DNA from: Lycocorax pyrrhopterus obiensis | Taxonomy: Eukaryota; Chordata; Aves; Passeriformes; Paradisaeidae | DNA length: 64,000 nt | Direction of reading: 5' to 3' | Assembly (NCBI GenBank): GCA_014706295.1 | Contig: JACSVZ010000004.1 | Location: 10,760,465 to 10,824,464, forward strand | In this document: positions 1 through 12,429 of the stretch, piece by piece | How the letters are laid out: each line of letters starts with the position of its first letter | How positions within the stretch are numbered: position 1 is the stretch's first letter | Program-made: the position numbers and the translations under genes | The notes under the pieces: generated by a model | Told to the model about the DNA's origin: nothing | Database searches by the model: none | The model's input: only the letters and a program-made list of their open reading frames with translations

Positions 1-3000
1 TCTTGAGAACCACTTGCTGCAGTTCCTGATTCTCATTTGTGCACTGGAAAGTCTCAGTTCAGGCTCCCGTTGCTTGAGTTGTCCCTCTTCTCAGCCCCTT
101 TACACTTCCAAGCTGAGTCAGTCAACTCAAACTGCTTCTCTGGGAATCAGGCTGGGCTCCTGCTCAGCCCTAAAATCCATCTCCTCGCACAGCAGCTTTG
201 TCCCTTCCAAACCTCCTCAGAAGACATTCTGATGTGATGGGAATACTCCACTAACACCCAGAAGTTTTGGCAAGACTGATGCCTTCCTCTGAAGTCCCTG
301 GTAGCTGACATCCCAGCGCTGCTCTCCGGGGCTGCTGTTTATCCCACCCTGTTTTCTGGTGTTGCACAACAGTACAAATCATTTCATGAGCTGGGGGCTC
401 TGTGTGAAGGTGCTCATCACCCTTGCAAGGTGACACATGATTCTTTAGATTTTGAGACTGTAATACACAGTTCTGTAATTTTAAGACATTCCTGTTACTT
501 TGTTAGTTGTAATCATTCTTTTGTACAATTCTGAGCTTTCTCTACTTATTCCTTCTTTGGAAATTATACCACGTCTGAGTTGTTGGAAGCTGAGTTTTAA
601 CTCTGAAATGATGCTGATGTGATTCAGCCATGTTCCAGGATACGAACTGATAGATTTTGTTATGCTAAAGTTCACTTTTGGTCTGGAAACCAAAGTCCCA
701 AGATGCCAGTGGAGAAATTTAAATTCCTTGAACAGAATTTTGTTTTAACCTGCCCCAAACCAGTGAGATGGGAGACTGGCATACTATATTCAATAGACTG
801 ACAAATTTTTGGTAGTTGTGTACAATGATGGGAATGGAAGCACAGAATTAGGTAAAAATAATGTAGCTTTTCATCACTTCTAAATAATCTAGAGACAGTG
901 CACATTAACCCTGGGACAAAATTCATCTGAAGTGTACCAGTAAAGATCCAGTTTAAGTGATTTTGATGTTTTTCTTTCAAATTCATTGGTTGGCAGTGGG
1001 TAATTCTTTAATACAAAGCAGTTGTTTTCATTTTTAATGTTAGTTACAGGAAAATTTATGATGCATTTGTATTTCTCTGCAAATATTCAAGTTCTCCTCT
1101 GGAATAAGGTATGCAATAAATAATGTTGCTTCATACACAGAGTGGACATGAACTCATTTATTAGTATAATAAGAAAACCTTGAACTGAAATCCCTGTGGA
1201 TTTTCTAAAAGTATTCTTACTAGATTTTGCAGTTATGTTCTTTAATGGAAAACTTTCCCTCCTGCTAGTGTACATTCAGTCTTGTCTGAAAATTAGCATA
1301 TGGCAAAATATCTGCTGTAACTACAAAACAGAGATATTCAAAAGACAGAAAATTTATCTGTATTAAATCATTGTGCTTTAATCGAAAGTATTTACATGCC
1401 TTTTAAGAATACTGACAAATCTGAGTGTCTGACAGTGTATAGTGGTGCTTGCATTAGCTTAAGTTTGCAAATACCAAAATCAAGAAACAAGATGTGCGGT
1501 TTTTTTCAGGGTCCAGTGATTTCTTTGAATTACTTCAAACTCATGGTTCCTCAGAAAATGGGTTGTTGGTTTTATTTCTCAGGGCTACTGTTACATAAGC
1601 CCCCCCCAAACGCTTAGTACTATAGTTTTCTCCTTAAGTAGGCTTAAAGCACACATGGAAGCTTTAACATCGAAAGCGATGCATATTCAGCAAGGACTGA
1701 GTGCAAGACTGACAGTGCCAAAGCCTCTGAGCTGGAGGAGTGACTTCATCAGCTGGCGTCACCAGCGGCCTTTTATGATCTTCTTAGGCCTCATCCCGGT
1801 GAGGGCTAATTCCCAGACTATCATCCCTGCAGCCCCTTTTAGCTTAGTAACGATTCCCTGCATGGGAAAGCACAGTCCTTTTTCTTCCTGAGACATACTC
1901 ATGCTCTGAAAAGTGAATGTAGGGGATGTAATCGTAGATGTGTAGCTTTTGCATTTCATTTGTCTCAGTGACACAGATTAAATGTCATGTGCACAAATAA
2001 AAATATTTGTAGCTGGCTATTCTTCCAAGAGTGACAGAGTCAGGGCTGTGTCCTTTCTAGCCAGGTAAATATCATCTCCCTCTCTGGCCTCAGACTAAAT
2101 TCTGGAGGCACATGCAGGAGATCTCAAGATAGGAGAAACTATCTTCAACTTGTCACCCTTCAGGATAAAATGGCACTTAGAAAATTCTAAAAACTGAGAA
2201 TCAAATTGCTGTTTCTTCTTTGATTCAGACAAGGGTAGAAATCCTGTGTCCCTGAGGGAGAACCTGGCCTCAGAAGAGGTGCGTGTAACAATTTCTCCCT
2301 GCTCTGCAATGGTGCAAGGCTGGTATTGGATTCTGTCCCTGCATCCCTATATAAAAATACCTTGTCAGAAGTGATCAGAATTAGATCAGATTCTTCGTCT
2401 GTGAGGGTGACATGTCAGAAGATGTGAAATTCCCAGTGAAATAACTTGTATATCAAACAGCGAGATATGCCTGCATACATTCTTGTGTACAGTGCGAACA
2501 CCCACGGATCCGCTTTTATTGCCTTCTTTCCTCCAGTTGAGATCCTGTGAAATCCCACTCAGAGGGGGGCAGATTTTATGACTGGATTGTATTTTATTGC
2601 TTCTGCTCGTGCATTTGCTCCATGTGTTTTTGAACTCCCTATGTATGTCTGTATACAGTGTTAGAAATTTGGGAATAAATTTACAACTAATCTTCAAGAA
2701 ATCATTGCAGTGCAATGCTTTCCTTCAGGAAGGCTTTTTGGTCCTGTCTTTGCTTTTATGAAAATGTGGAAATAGGCTGAAATACTTAAGAGAGAATATG
2801 AGAGACTTTATCTTGCACTTAGTGTAGATTTTAAGCTGTGGTTAACAAAACCTTAGTGCCTTATGCAGCACAGCAGCTCCTCCAGCCATACACATTCACT
2901 CTTTCAAGACATTACACCATGAAGGACTTTGTTGTTGTTTTTACTTCAGTGTCTGTTAGTCGCCTCTTTGTTCTGCAAATGTTAAGTGTGGTATGTTTCA

Positions 3001-3950
3001 ATTCCTTTGCTCCCTGGAAATGTTGAAGCCATTTGCTGTTCTAACCGATCCCTGCTTGGAGTGTTTCATTACTGACGCAATCTCGAGGTGAGCATTATAA
3101 AGTGAAGTATTATTCTTGATCTCACTGCGAAGCGGTGGGGAGTCAAACTGCAGGCAGCCAATGTCAAAATCGCCTTTTCTAAAGGATTTTAATTTTTTTT
3201 AGAGTGAGGGTGAAGTGCATTTAAGGCTGTGTTTGCTGATCTTGAAGCTCGGGATGTAACAAGTAAAATGACAGAGAAAAATATGACCTTGCAAAGAATG
3301 AGAGGAATAAAATCTACATGAGCTTTGGGAATAATGGAAATGAGGCACAGCCCAAATGAATGAGACCTTTAAAGGTTGCCTTTCCCTTCAGAAAAGGTTT
3401 TTGATACAATATGAAGCGTCTAACAAACCATTAAGAAAAGACAATTATGGTACTATCCATAGGGTTCAGAATTCAAGGTGTTCAGACTGACTGCAGTTTG
3501 ACAGCCATAGAAATCATTTCCTATTTAATCTATTTAACAAGAATGTAAGAGTGTTTTCGTGCTCTTAGTATGTAGAATATTTAGTCATTAATTTGGTTTT
3601 ATACTGTTTTCACTGCTGAGATTTGAGCATATTGTGGAAAATTAATTATCTTAACGCATACCATACTTATGAAGTATTGATTTGCCTTTTCCAGTTACAG
3701 AAAATGGTACCTTTCTTCCCTCTTAAATTGAATCTATTTCTTCAGAGGAGTTAGACTGGAAAATGCTGCATGAAAAGCCAGGATTTTGAAAAGCAGGGTG
3801 TATTGAGTGTATCTTTTGAAACTAATTTGAAATATTTTGGGCAGCTTTCTTTCACTGCCCCTCTTGTAATGTATCAATCCCCAAAGAAATTATGCCATCT
3901 TCAGCCATTAAAGAATGAGATGATGATGAAGATGGTTGTTATTGTTAGTA

Positions 3951-3991
3951 TTACTATTATAATTATAATTATAATTATAATTATTATTATA
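3951..3991. repeat. AAT/AATTAT microsatellite
   Basis: Imperfect tandem run of ATT and ATAATT units, directly visible. It lies in otherwise unique DNA and explains the isoleucine-rich open frame crossing it. Confidence 0.85.
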
Positions 3992-6444
3992 TCATGTCCA
4001 AAGCTTCTTCCTCTGTCCCTGCCTTCATGTAACTGAACTGATGGGTTTTTTACATTCATTCTAGAATGGCTGGTTTTGGAAAAGTGACAGAGAGATGGGA
4101 GTGGGAAGGAGGTTGATTGGTTTGGTACACGGGCTTTGTTCTAGTTGGGTTTGTTTGGTTTTTTTTTTCTTGGAACAAATCTGTAGCTTTAGGAACAATG
4201 GAAAAAGAGAAGATACATGTTCACTTTAATTTTCCTGTTGATTTTTGCTTTCTATGCCAAATGCCCCTCACCACCTCTTGTGACTGGCACCAGTGGCACG
4301 TTGGTGCTCTTCTTGCACATCCTCATGTTATTACACGGTGTGTAATGACCCGTCCCCCTCCCTCTCCCTCTGTCGCTGTGCCATGCTTTTCCTTTCTCCT
4401 CTTCTACCAGATTTCACTTGTGATTTCTGTAGCTGACATATGAATGCTCAGAATTCCAAAACAGCCCACAGCTGCAATTAGCCATTTGTCAAGGTGTGCA
4501 TGAACCAGCGGGCCTGCTCGCTGCAGTTACGTCCTTCACTTGATCTGCTGACACACAGCAAAATTATCCTCTTAGCTCAGTGAATGAGAAAAGTCCCACA
4601 GCAACAGACGCTAGTCTGGGTAATATATAAAAAACCCATTGTGTGCATTCACCCTTCCCCCATCAATGTAGAGTTGTTCTCCCCTTTCATCTCAGTGTTT
4701 CTAAAGGCAATAAAAGCTTTGTCCAGCAGCAGTTATAAATATCTGCTGTGCCATACCCCCAGTTCAGTGCTATTATGCTTTGGTTTGTATGGCTGGAACC
4801 CCACGAGGCATTTTCAAGTATCTTCTCCATCCAGCTCAAGCAGTTCTCATCACTCCAGAAATGTCTTTCTTTAGCTTATAGGACAGAAGAATGAGCTCCC
4901 TTCAGAGCTTAATAGACCTCTGCTTCATACAGCAGCTGAAGGGGTGCTGAGGTAGTGTAATGAGAGCACAGGCAGTCCAAGTTGGAAGTAAAATACATTT
5001 TCTCTGTGATGTGCTCAACCTTTTCTGCCCTGGGGCTTAAAAACTGAAATTGACTCTTTAATTTAGCGTTCTCCTCCTGTACACTGAAATGCCGCTAATG
5101 ATTCAAGAGAGTTAACAAGAGGGTAGCAAAAATGATGTGTCAGATATGTCTGAAACCATAAAAATTCTAGAGGCAAAACAATTTGAGTCATGTCAATGGA
5201 TTTTGAAAATATCATTTTCTCTCTACTGGAAGACAAGGAAGAGAACATATAGAGGTCATTTGTGTCGCAGTATTTGTACAAACTCCTCATTAAATCAAAC
5301 TTGAATTAAAGATTGGTTTAACCACAGAGTGTTATTACCCTTATTTCTTTAGAATAGCAAAATAGATTAATTTTCAAGTTTAAAAAGAAAAAACCTAAAG
5401 CACTTCAAAACAGAGACATATTTTGTTGGGTGGTATTTTTGGGTTTTTTTTTTTGTAGAAGCAGTGCTCTTGGGAGAAAGGCTGAGATTTGTGATTCACC
5501 AGTTCAATTGTTGTTACAAATTGTCATGTGTGTCAGTTTTTTGGGGTTTTTTTACTTTTTCTTTTGTTTCCATGAGCTTTTACTGGGCAAACTTGCTGTG
5601 CGTCATGAGCACAAGGTTTCAAGGAGATTAATATCCATTTCCAGAAACGTGGCAATTTGTTATGATTTGTGATTCATAAAGGTGGCTATTTACACCATCT
5701 AAAAATGTTGAATAGGCCATCTATTATTTAACCTGTCTAATTTTTTTTAAGTGCTATAAAGAAGTTCATTTATTCAGTAAGATAGTTGCTTTTCATGACA
5801 CTTTAACATCTGTTTCCAAATGATATCTTCAGCTCTGTAGCAACACTAAATCTACTTTGGAGTTGGAAGCTATTGCATGTTAGCAATGACATACGATGCA
5901 ATTCTAAGCTGCTCATGTGTATTTAAAATAAGATTGATTTACACTAGTTTCTTTTCTGGGGAGCTACAACTTAAACTAATTCTTAATGATCCAAACACAT
6001 TTAAAACCGGTTCATAAAATCCTCACTCAAAACCACAAAACTCGGAAATCTTTCAAAGCCAGTTTACTCCAGCATTACTGTCATGGCTGAAAAAGCCCAG
6101 CTTCCTGGCAGCTGTTTGGTCAGCTTGGTTTTTTCCCTTGATATTTCCTGTTCTTAGCTCACAAAATGTGATGTAAAAATAAATTCCTGCAATATATCCT
6201 TTGGTGCAAATCAGCTGGAGATACAATTGGGAAGGTAGATTCCTCAGAGAATAGGTGTGGGTTTTTAACAGAAAGCTTGCAACTAAGAGCAAACCTCCAA
6301 ACTTGCCTATATGTACCTGTGTTCCACACACCTATTTGGGGTGTGTAATAGTGCCTGGTCCCGAATTGGTCTCTGGCTGGCTTTATCTGTATGGGCCCAG
6401 CTGAGGAAACTGTCCTGAACTTGTCATGAAAGTAAATTGTTCCC

Positions 6445-6459
6445 TTTTTTTTTTTTTTT
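6445..6459. repeat. T homopolymer (15 bp)
   Basis: Uninterrupted run of T followed by AAAGG. No retroposed body is recognisable on either side, so I treat it as a simple repeat. Confidence 0.85.
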
Positions 6460-7363
6460 AAAGGAATGTACCTTTGGCAGCTACTCCCATCTCGTGATGG
6501 GGCTTATATTTGGCTGGACATCATATCTGTTCCCTGGTTTCTTCCAGTTAGGAAGGGAGCTGTTTCAGCTGCAGCGAAGCCTCTATTTCTTTTGAAGTGG
6601 GAATGAGAAAGGAAGACAATGAAAAGCCAGTTAACCAGGCAAAAGAGGATCTAAGCTTTTCTCCTGCGATTGGCTGGTGGGTGATCACTATTTCAGGTTC
6701 CAGATTTGGAGAGGATATATCAAAGGTTTGAACACAGGAGGGATGCTCAGCACAATGGATAACACTTTGGGAGTACCTCTTTCCTGGGAAGTCCGCAGTT
6801 CCTTCCTTGTGCCCTGCAGGCAGGGCTGAATTTGCGCTGTGTTGTGACCAGTGTTGTACAGATCCGTGGTGTGATGGAAATGCAGCCAAATGTTCCATTA
6901 GATCCCATTGTCAAGGCAAAGGAAGACGTGAGTTGCTGTTGTCTGATTAACAGCATAGTAAATTGAATCTGTTAAGTCTAAACAAAATTTGCTTTGGTTC
7001 CCACTTTTGAGCGTACCTTTATTATTTTTAATGGATTGAAGCTGACAGGAGATTTGTGTAAGAAGATTTTGCAGAATTCTAATGAGAATGAGTTCTTTGT
7101 CAGCGTGCGACAAAATCCTGAATCATTCACAGGATGTAAGATGGTGTTAGTGTTATCCAAGATTATTTACAGAGTATTTATAAATGGCTAAATGGTTGTC
7201 TGTTGTGTATTGGAGACATTAGTGGGCTCTGGAAGCCCTGAGGCAGCAAGCACCCCTCTAACTGCAAAGGGAGTGTAGCGAGTGTTGGTAATCCAGCAGG
7301 AGCCGGGGAGGGCTGTGTGGGCATGGAGGCTGCACACTATGCTGGGAAGGGCAGAGGTAAAGA

Positions 7364-7985
7364 AATCACAGAATCACTGAGTATTCTGAGTTGGAAGGGA
7401 CCCACAAGGATCACTGAGTCCAACTCTCAGCCCTGCACAGGACAGCCCCAAGAATCTTACTGTGTGCCTGAGAGCATTGTCCAAACATTTCTTGAACTCT
7501 GTCAGGCTTGGTGCTGACAACTTGGTGCTGACAACTTCAGGCCATTCCCTGCGGCCCTGTCACTGGTCAGCACAGAGAAGTGATCAGTGTGTGACCCTCC
7601 TCTTCCGCTCATGAGAGGAAGTTGTAGGCTGCGATAGTCTCCCCTCAGTCTCCTCCAGCTGTAAAGACCAAGTGCCCTCAGCCACTCCTCCATACAACTT
7701 CCCTTCAAGGCCTTCCACCATCCTTGTGGTCCTCCTTTGGATGCTTTCTAATAGCTTAATGTCTTTTTTATGTTGTGGTGCTTAAAACTGCACACACACA
7801 GCACTCAGGGTGAGGCTGCACCAGTGCAGAATAGAGTGGGACAATCACCTTGCTTGATCAGCTGGTGATGCTGTGCCTGGAACATGGTTGGCACAGGGCA
7901 CACTGTTGATTGATATTCAACTCGCTGTCAACCAGGACTCGCAGGTCCCTTTCCACAGCCAGTTGAGAGCTGTATAAACCCACAG
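7364..7985 (-). mobile_element. CR1 LINE, 5'-truncated 3' fragment
   Basis: Read on the minus strand this ends, near 7,364, with the CR1 3' terminus: ACTCTGAATA-type sequence before GATTCTGTGATTT, with 'GGACCTTGTGGGTCCCTTCCAACTC'-like phrasing in diverged form. Upstream follow the usual last part of CR1 ORF2 and 3' UTR (block around 7,560-7,760 equivalent to the 'LSRLQLEETEGRLSPQPTTS' region). Frames are broken by stops and indels. The copy loses resemblance to CR1 near 7,985, as expected for the 5' truncation common in this family. It carries a private 14-bp tandem duplication at 7,507-7,534. It is inactive; divergence looks greater than in the 45-48 kb copy. Confidence 0.85.
7507..7537. repeat. 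14-bp tandem duplication inside CR1
   Basis: CTTGGTGCTGACAA occurs twice in direct succession (7,507-7,520 and 7,521-7,534), followed by a third partial CTT. The copies are identical, so the duplication is likely younger than the host CR1. Confidence 0.9.
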
Positions 7986-9946
7986 GGAGAAAGCAGAAAC
8001 CCTCAAGGTCCTCTCAAAGTTGCTGCCTCCCATCCGGCCCCACACACCTGCTGCAGTGGTTTCATGGCTGTCAGGAAGCCAGCAGCGGGTCAGCACCTCA
8101 GCCAACCATGCCTTGGGTGCTGGACACTGAGCAGCCCATCAGCATTTCCCCAGGGGAAAGGCAGTGGTGGTGGTGGTGGCAGCAGCAGCAGCAGCACGGT
8201 GTCGTGCAGGTCCAGTGTAGTTGAGGTATTTGATGGCCATTCCTGAGCACGCCTGCTTCTCTCCCAGCAATTGCAGGTGTGCAGTAACCATGTGGTTGGC
8301 TCTTGTCTGAGGGGGTAATTGCAATATCCTGTGTGTAGCCACGAGTGAATGTAAACTTCTGCAAAGGCAAGAAATACTGCATGAGGTATTTAATCCTTAT
8401 TACACACGTAGCCTGTTTTCAATACCTTTCTCAAGTCCTTTTCTGCTCTCTGGGAGCATATGGGCACTGCTAAAATAATGTATTAAGGAGGAAGCAGAAT
8501 TTTCCAGCTGCCACAGTAGTAGGCTTCAATTTCTGGGGTTTGTAGATTTGTGTAAAATTCGTCTTATCAGTGTCTCATGTTTTGATGACTATTTAGTAAT
8601 AACGGTCACCCACACAGTGTGCTGGGGCACCATGCTGTGTGGTAATGAGCACTCCCGGAGTTCTGTGAAGGCCTCAATTAATCATCATAGTGCCAATTAA
8701 AAAGGCCATTAGAAATACTGTCCGTAGCCATCAATCCTGCATAGCTGTTCTTTCTCCAAGAGGTGCATGTGTAATGCACTCAGATATGCACACATATGCA
8801 GACTCCTTTTTCCAGGTCGATATGACCTGGCAGAGCAATTGGGCAAAATATATTGGCAGTGCTAATGAATTTATATCCTGTCTTACATCATAACTGCAGT
8901 TAGATCCCAAATTTATTTTGATCTGCTAAATCTTAAATCAGGTTTTGTTTCTCCAAGTATCACCCGGGTCTTCATGTGGCACAGTTGCACTCAAGCTCTC
9001 TTTGGAGTTGCATTGCAGTATTATCAAAGTATGATTTTTAAAGCCTACATACATTAATTCCTCTTAGAACAGTGACTTTGTTATCCCACAGTTCCTGGTG
9101 ACTTCTTGTTGTTGTTGATGCTGTTGTTGCTGTTTTAATTAGGAAGCAGAGCTCACGCTTTGAGCATTTTTCTTAAGGGGCTATGGTTTTGGTTTTTTCT
9201 TGTAAAATATCTGCCTAAGTTGTTCAAAGTTACAGTAAGGCTCTGGAAACCCCTGTTTTGTCATGCTCAGCAGAGGTGAGCTGTGCTCTGCAGGAAGAGT
9301 GGAACTGGATGGGATAGATCTGTAGTAAGTGCACCTTTATCAAGAATCTGGAACTGAACTCAGGATTTTTGTCTGCTGTTAGCAAATACTTTATGAAACA
9401 AGTAGCAGATATGTATGCTATTGCCCTGTTATCACAGAAGATAATCTCCTGCCTCTGTCTTTTACTTCAATTGTTTAGGTACCTGATTCTTGATAAGTGG
9501 ATCTTGTAATGGATGATATGGATGTCAGCATCAATGTGCTGCTTCATAGCGGGATATCAGTTTGCCTTTTTAGTTGACAGAAACAAAGCAAGAATCCAAA
9601 CAACCAGTTCCCATCAAAAAATAATAATCCAAAGAAACCAATTCCAAGTTTTTGCAGTTTCCAAATCCCAGAAATTGCTAACAGAAGCTATGCATTAAAA
9701 GAAGCTCAGAGAGTTACAAATACTTGCAGAGTTTTGCTTAAGTCTTCGCCTTTGTATATGATTGTCATCATTTAGTTTTTGATAATGTGATCGGGGAGCT
9801 CAAAAGATTTTTTGATTGCAGAAGAGGATATCTAGGAATCAGGCTTGTGGCTCCAGGAATCAGGCCTTTGTGGTGAAGGAGCTCAGTGTCTGGTTTATTT
9901 GTGGAAATCATGAGGTGGGAGTTGTGTGAAAGAGAAGAGATAAACC
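7986..9946. other. Unique DNA, no gene recognised
   Basis: Contains a short (GGT)n(GCA)n tract at 8,165-8,197. The segment at about 8,640-8,930 is rich in ATTA/TAAT cores and looks like conserved noncoding DNA (unverified). Open frames are short and unrecognised. Confidence 0.55.
8165..8197. repeat. (GGT)n-(GCA)n trinucleotide tract
   Basis: About five GGT units pass directly into six AGC/GCA units. Translation gives glycine and serine runs on plus and alanine/threonine runs on minus, but no supporting gene structure is present. Confidence 0.85.
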
Positions 9947-10261
9947 TGTTATCGTTTCATTGCATGGCCACCATCCTCGCCTTGGTGGAGGAGCTGGCAT
10001 CATCACCTCGGGCAGACAGCACCAGCTGACATCCCCATTCCCGGATCGAAGAGCCGGAGGCCGGGGCAACCACGGTTCCTACAGCTGCCACTGAAATCAG
10101 CGGGGAGATGCTCTGGACCCAATAAAATGCTAACAAGTGCTGAATACCCATAGTGGGTGGACCTGCCGGCTTTTCACTCGGGCATGCAGGAATCTTGGAA
10201 TCAATTGACCTTCGTCTTGCTATGCCCCCATATCCCAGCTTTTATCCAGGAAATGATAACA
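9947..10261. mobile_element. Inverted-repeat element, probable solo LTR
   Basis: A GC- and CpG-rich block in AT-rich surroundings. It begins TGTTATCGTTTC and ends GAAATGATAACA; these ends are inverted copies matching at 11 of 12 positions and have the TG...CA form of LTR termini. On plus, AATAAA lies at 10,121-10,126. On minus, a GGATAAAAG TATA-like box lies just inside the right end, so orientation is uncertain. I see no matching target duplication directly outside these ends (AACC versus TGCT). An alternative boundary, 9,869-10,237, gives TG...CA ends with GCCTT/GCTTT flanks but a poor inverted repeat. It could be an LTR of an avian endogenous retrovirus family or another inverted-repeat element; family unknown. 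Confidence 0.4.
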
Positions 10262-12345
10262 TGCTTTTGTCAGAAGGGAGTGGGAGAGTTTGCAAACAGT
10301 AAATAGCTTTGTTGTAAGTAGTCACGTGTTAGCCTGCTGATCACCAGGAAAACTTGATGATATTAAGCATTTTGCATTCAGAGCAAAATCCAGAAGGGTG
10401 TTACAAGGCAGCCAGAAATCACAATAAGGCCAATTATTAACTAGTTTCTTTTCATTCAGTGAGACCCTGTGTTTGTCATTTGTAGTGGGGCAGAAGAAAG
10501 ATGCACCTTGTTAACAAATGTTGGGAGCTTAACAGGGTGACATTTGAAATTAGCATATTTGTAATAATAAAGGAACATAAAGCTTGTATCTGTTAAAAGG
10601 AAATTTTAAAATGAAACATCTTTCCTGCCCTTTAACTGAGAATCTTATGATTATGTTAAATCCCAAAATGTGGCTTCATTATTCATTTCCTTTTTTCCAG
10701 AATGTAAAATAACAGGAGCTTGAGGTTTTAGTGTATTAAAAAAGAAGTAATCCTTTTTCATTATAACTTCTGGTAGTGTTTTAATTAAAGGTATTAGGAG
10801 AACCGTCATGGGTAACACATTTTTAAGTTCTTGTACATTGTGCTGAAGAATATCTAGGAAGGGGATTATGTGCATAACTTGTTCACTCACAGTGAAGTAG
10901 ACCAGATTTTGTTATTCTTTACTGCTTATCACCTGCAACGTGATCATGTGTATTTACATGGCAAAGAGGGAGAATAGGAGTGTCTTTGTGTGTGAGCTCT
11001 TTGCAGTTCATAACAAATCGAGACTGTTTTTGGCAAAGTTCAGTGTTGTTTTTTCATACTGAAAGAAACTGAAACTACCAAAAAATTTGACAAACATTTA
11101 AAGACAAGACCAAGAAAAGTATTTACCTGGCTGTGTGGCTTTATTTTCTTCCTCATTTCACCTCACCACCTTTCCCCATATTCCTCCCAAGTATGCCCTC
11201 AAAGCTTGTTTCAGCCTGTATTTGCACGTGCCACCTTCAACAAAGGATTTTGGCGATTCACTCCCATGGCCCTTGCTGTTCTGTTGGAATCATATGGTGT
11301 TGCCTGCCTGGCATCCTGGGATCACTCTGCACTGCCCCAGTGATGAGGTGCAAATTTCTTTCTGCAAATTTCAGCAGCTTAAGAGGGTAATCCAACAGAA
11401 TTCTTTGCAAGTTTCCTCTGATCTGGTGATCAGCATTTTATGCTAGTGTTTTCCCTTTTTTCTTGGAGAGTTTCCATAATGTCACTGCCCTGTAAAACTG
11501 TGTCTAAAGTACTTTATGGGAATGATGATGAGTAGTACAGAGTGATGTATAAAAATTGCACTGGTTGCTGTTTGTAGTGAAAAGTTCTGAAACATTCTGA
11601 ATGAGAAGAGGATGGAGGAGGCAATTAGGGTTGTCCCCAGAAATTTTACTTTAATATTTTTTGGCATGGATTTTGAAAAGCTTAAACTGTAAGCTTCTAG
11701 GAGGATATTTTAAAAGTAGAATGTTTTCTCCAACGACTCCCAGGCATCTGTGTAAGCCAGGAGTGTCACCACTTTAACAGCTGCCAGTGCAGCTGACCTG
11801 GGTTTGAATGGAAAGATCTTGTTGATTGATGTTTAAACAAAATGTTAATTTGTTTACGTGCCATGTGGTCCCAGTGGACTTGCTTAGATGACCAGATGCC
11901 TTGAAAAGCCAAAGTTGTTGACTGTTATAAGGAATTTGTGCAATTTTTCTGTTTGTTCTTTGTGCTATTGTTTTCTTCCAGCAGATCTGATTCACTTATA
12001 AGGTGGCTTTAAGTAGAACCTTTTACTTTCATATTCAGCTAAAAAAGTTAAACTTGTGCCTGTATTCAGCTGCAGTTACTGTCTATAAACACATAGACCC
12101 AGTTCTTAGGTGAGGCAGGGTTCTTTTGCAAGAAGAAGAGTACACCCCTGAAATAACAGCATATGCTGGCTTCTCTGCTTGGATGAGAGGAAGAGTTGTG
12201 TGGTTTCACTACTGTTACGCTGTTTTTGAACAGTTAGTAAATAATCTGAGATAGCTTTTTCCTGTTTATTTTGAGTTATTTAGCTGACTGCTGATTGACC
12301 AGCCATGCTGAAAGCTGGTGGGAAAATCTGTTCAGATGGCCCTAT
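10262..12345. other. Unique DNA, no gene recognised
   Basis: Two overlapping open frames of 85 and 103 codons lie at 11,133-11,446 on plus but match nothing I know and have no exon context. No interspersed repeat recognised. Confidence 0.55.
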
Positions 12346-12408
12346 TTTTTCTTTTCCTACTTTTTTTCCTTTTTACTATTTTTTTCTTTCTTTTTTTTTT
12401 TCTTCTTA
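12346..12408 (+). repeat. Long pyrimidine tract ending in TTAG
   Basis: Roughly 60 bases of almost pure T/C, closing with CTTCTTAG. It could be a simple repeat or a splice-acceptor tract: 19 bases downstream comes AAG followed by GTAGGT, a donor-like sequence. Confidence 0.7.
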
Positions 12409-12429
12409 GGATCTCACCTAATTACAAGG

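Larger units (their letters stand above)
1..7363. other. Unique AT-rich DNA, no gene recognised
   Basis: All six frames hold only short open stretches (116 codons at most) with no family resemblance and no convincing run of exons. Apart from an AAT-rich microsatellite and a T tract I see no known interspersed repeat. Two parts, about 3,000-3,420 and 5,730-6,020, have the even texture of vertebrate conserved noncoding DNA (ATTA cores, few simple runs). That is an impression from reading, not an alignment. Confidence 0.6.

Noticed and set aside
3951..3991. AT-rich repeat as a possible CRISPR or origin-like array
   Set aside because: Simple AAT-type microsatellite without spacers; nothing in the window suggests a prokaryotic source.
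11120..11140. GTATTTACCTGGCTG resembling the 5' end of U1 snRNA (ATACTTACCTGGCAG)
   Set aside because: Only about 15 bases match and no U1 body follows.
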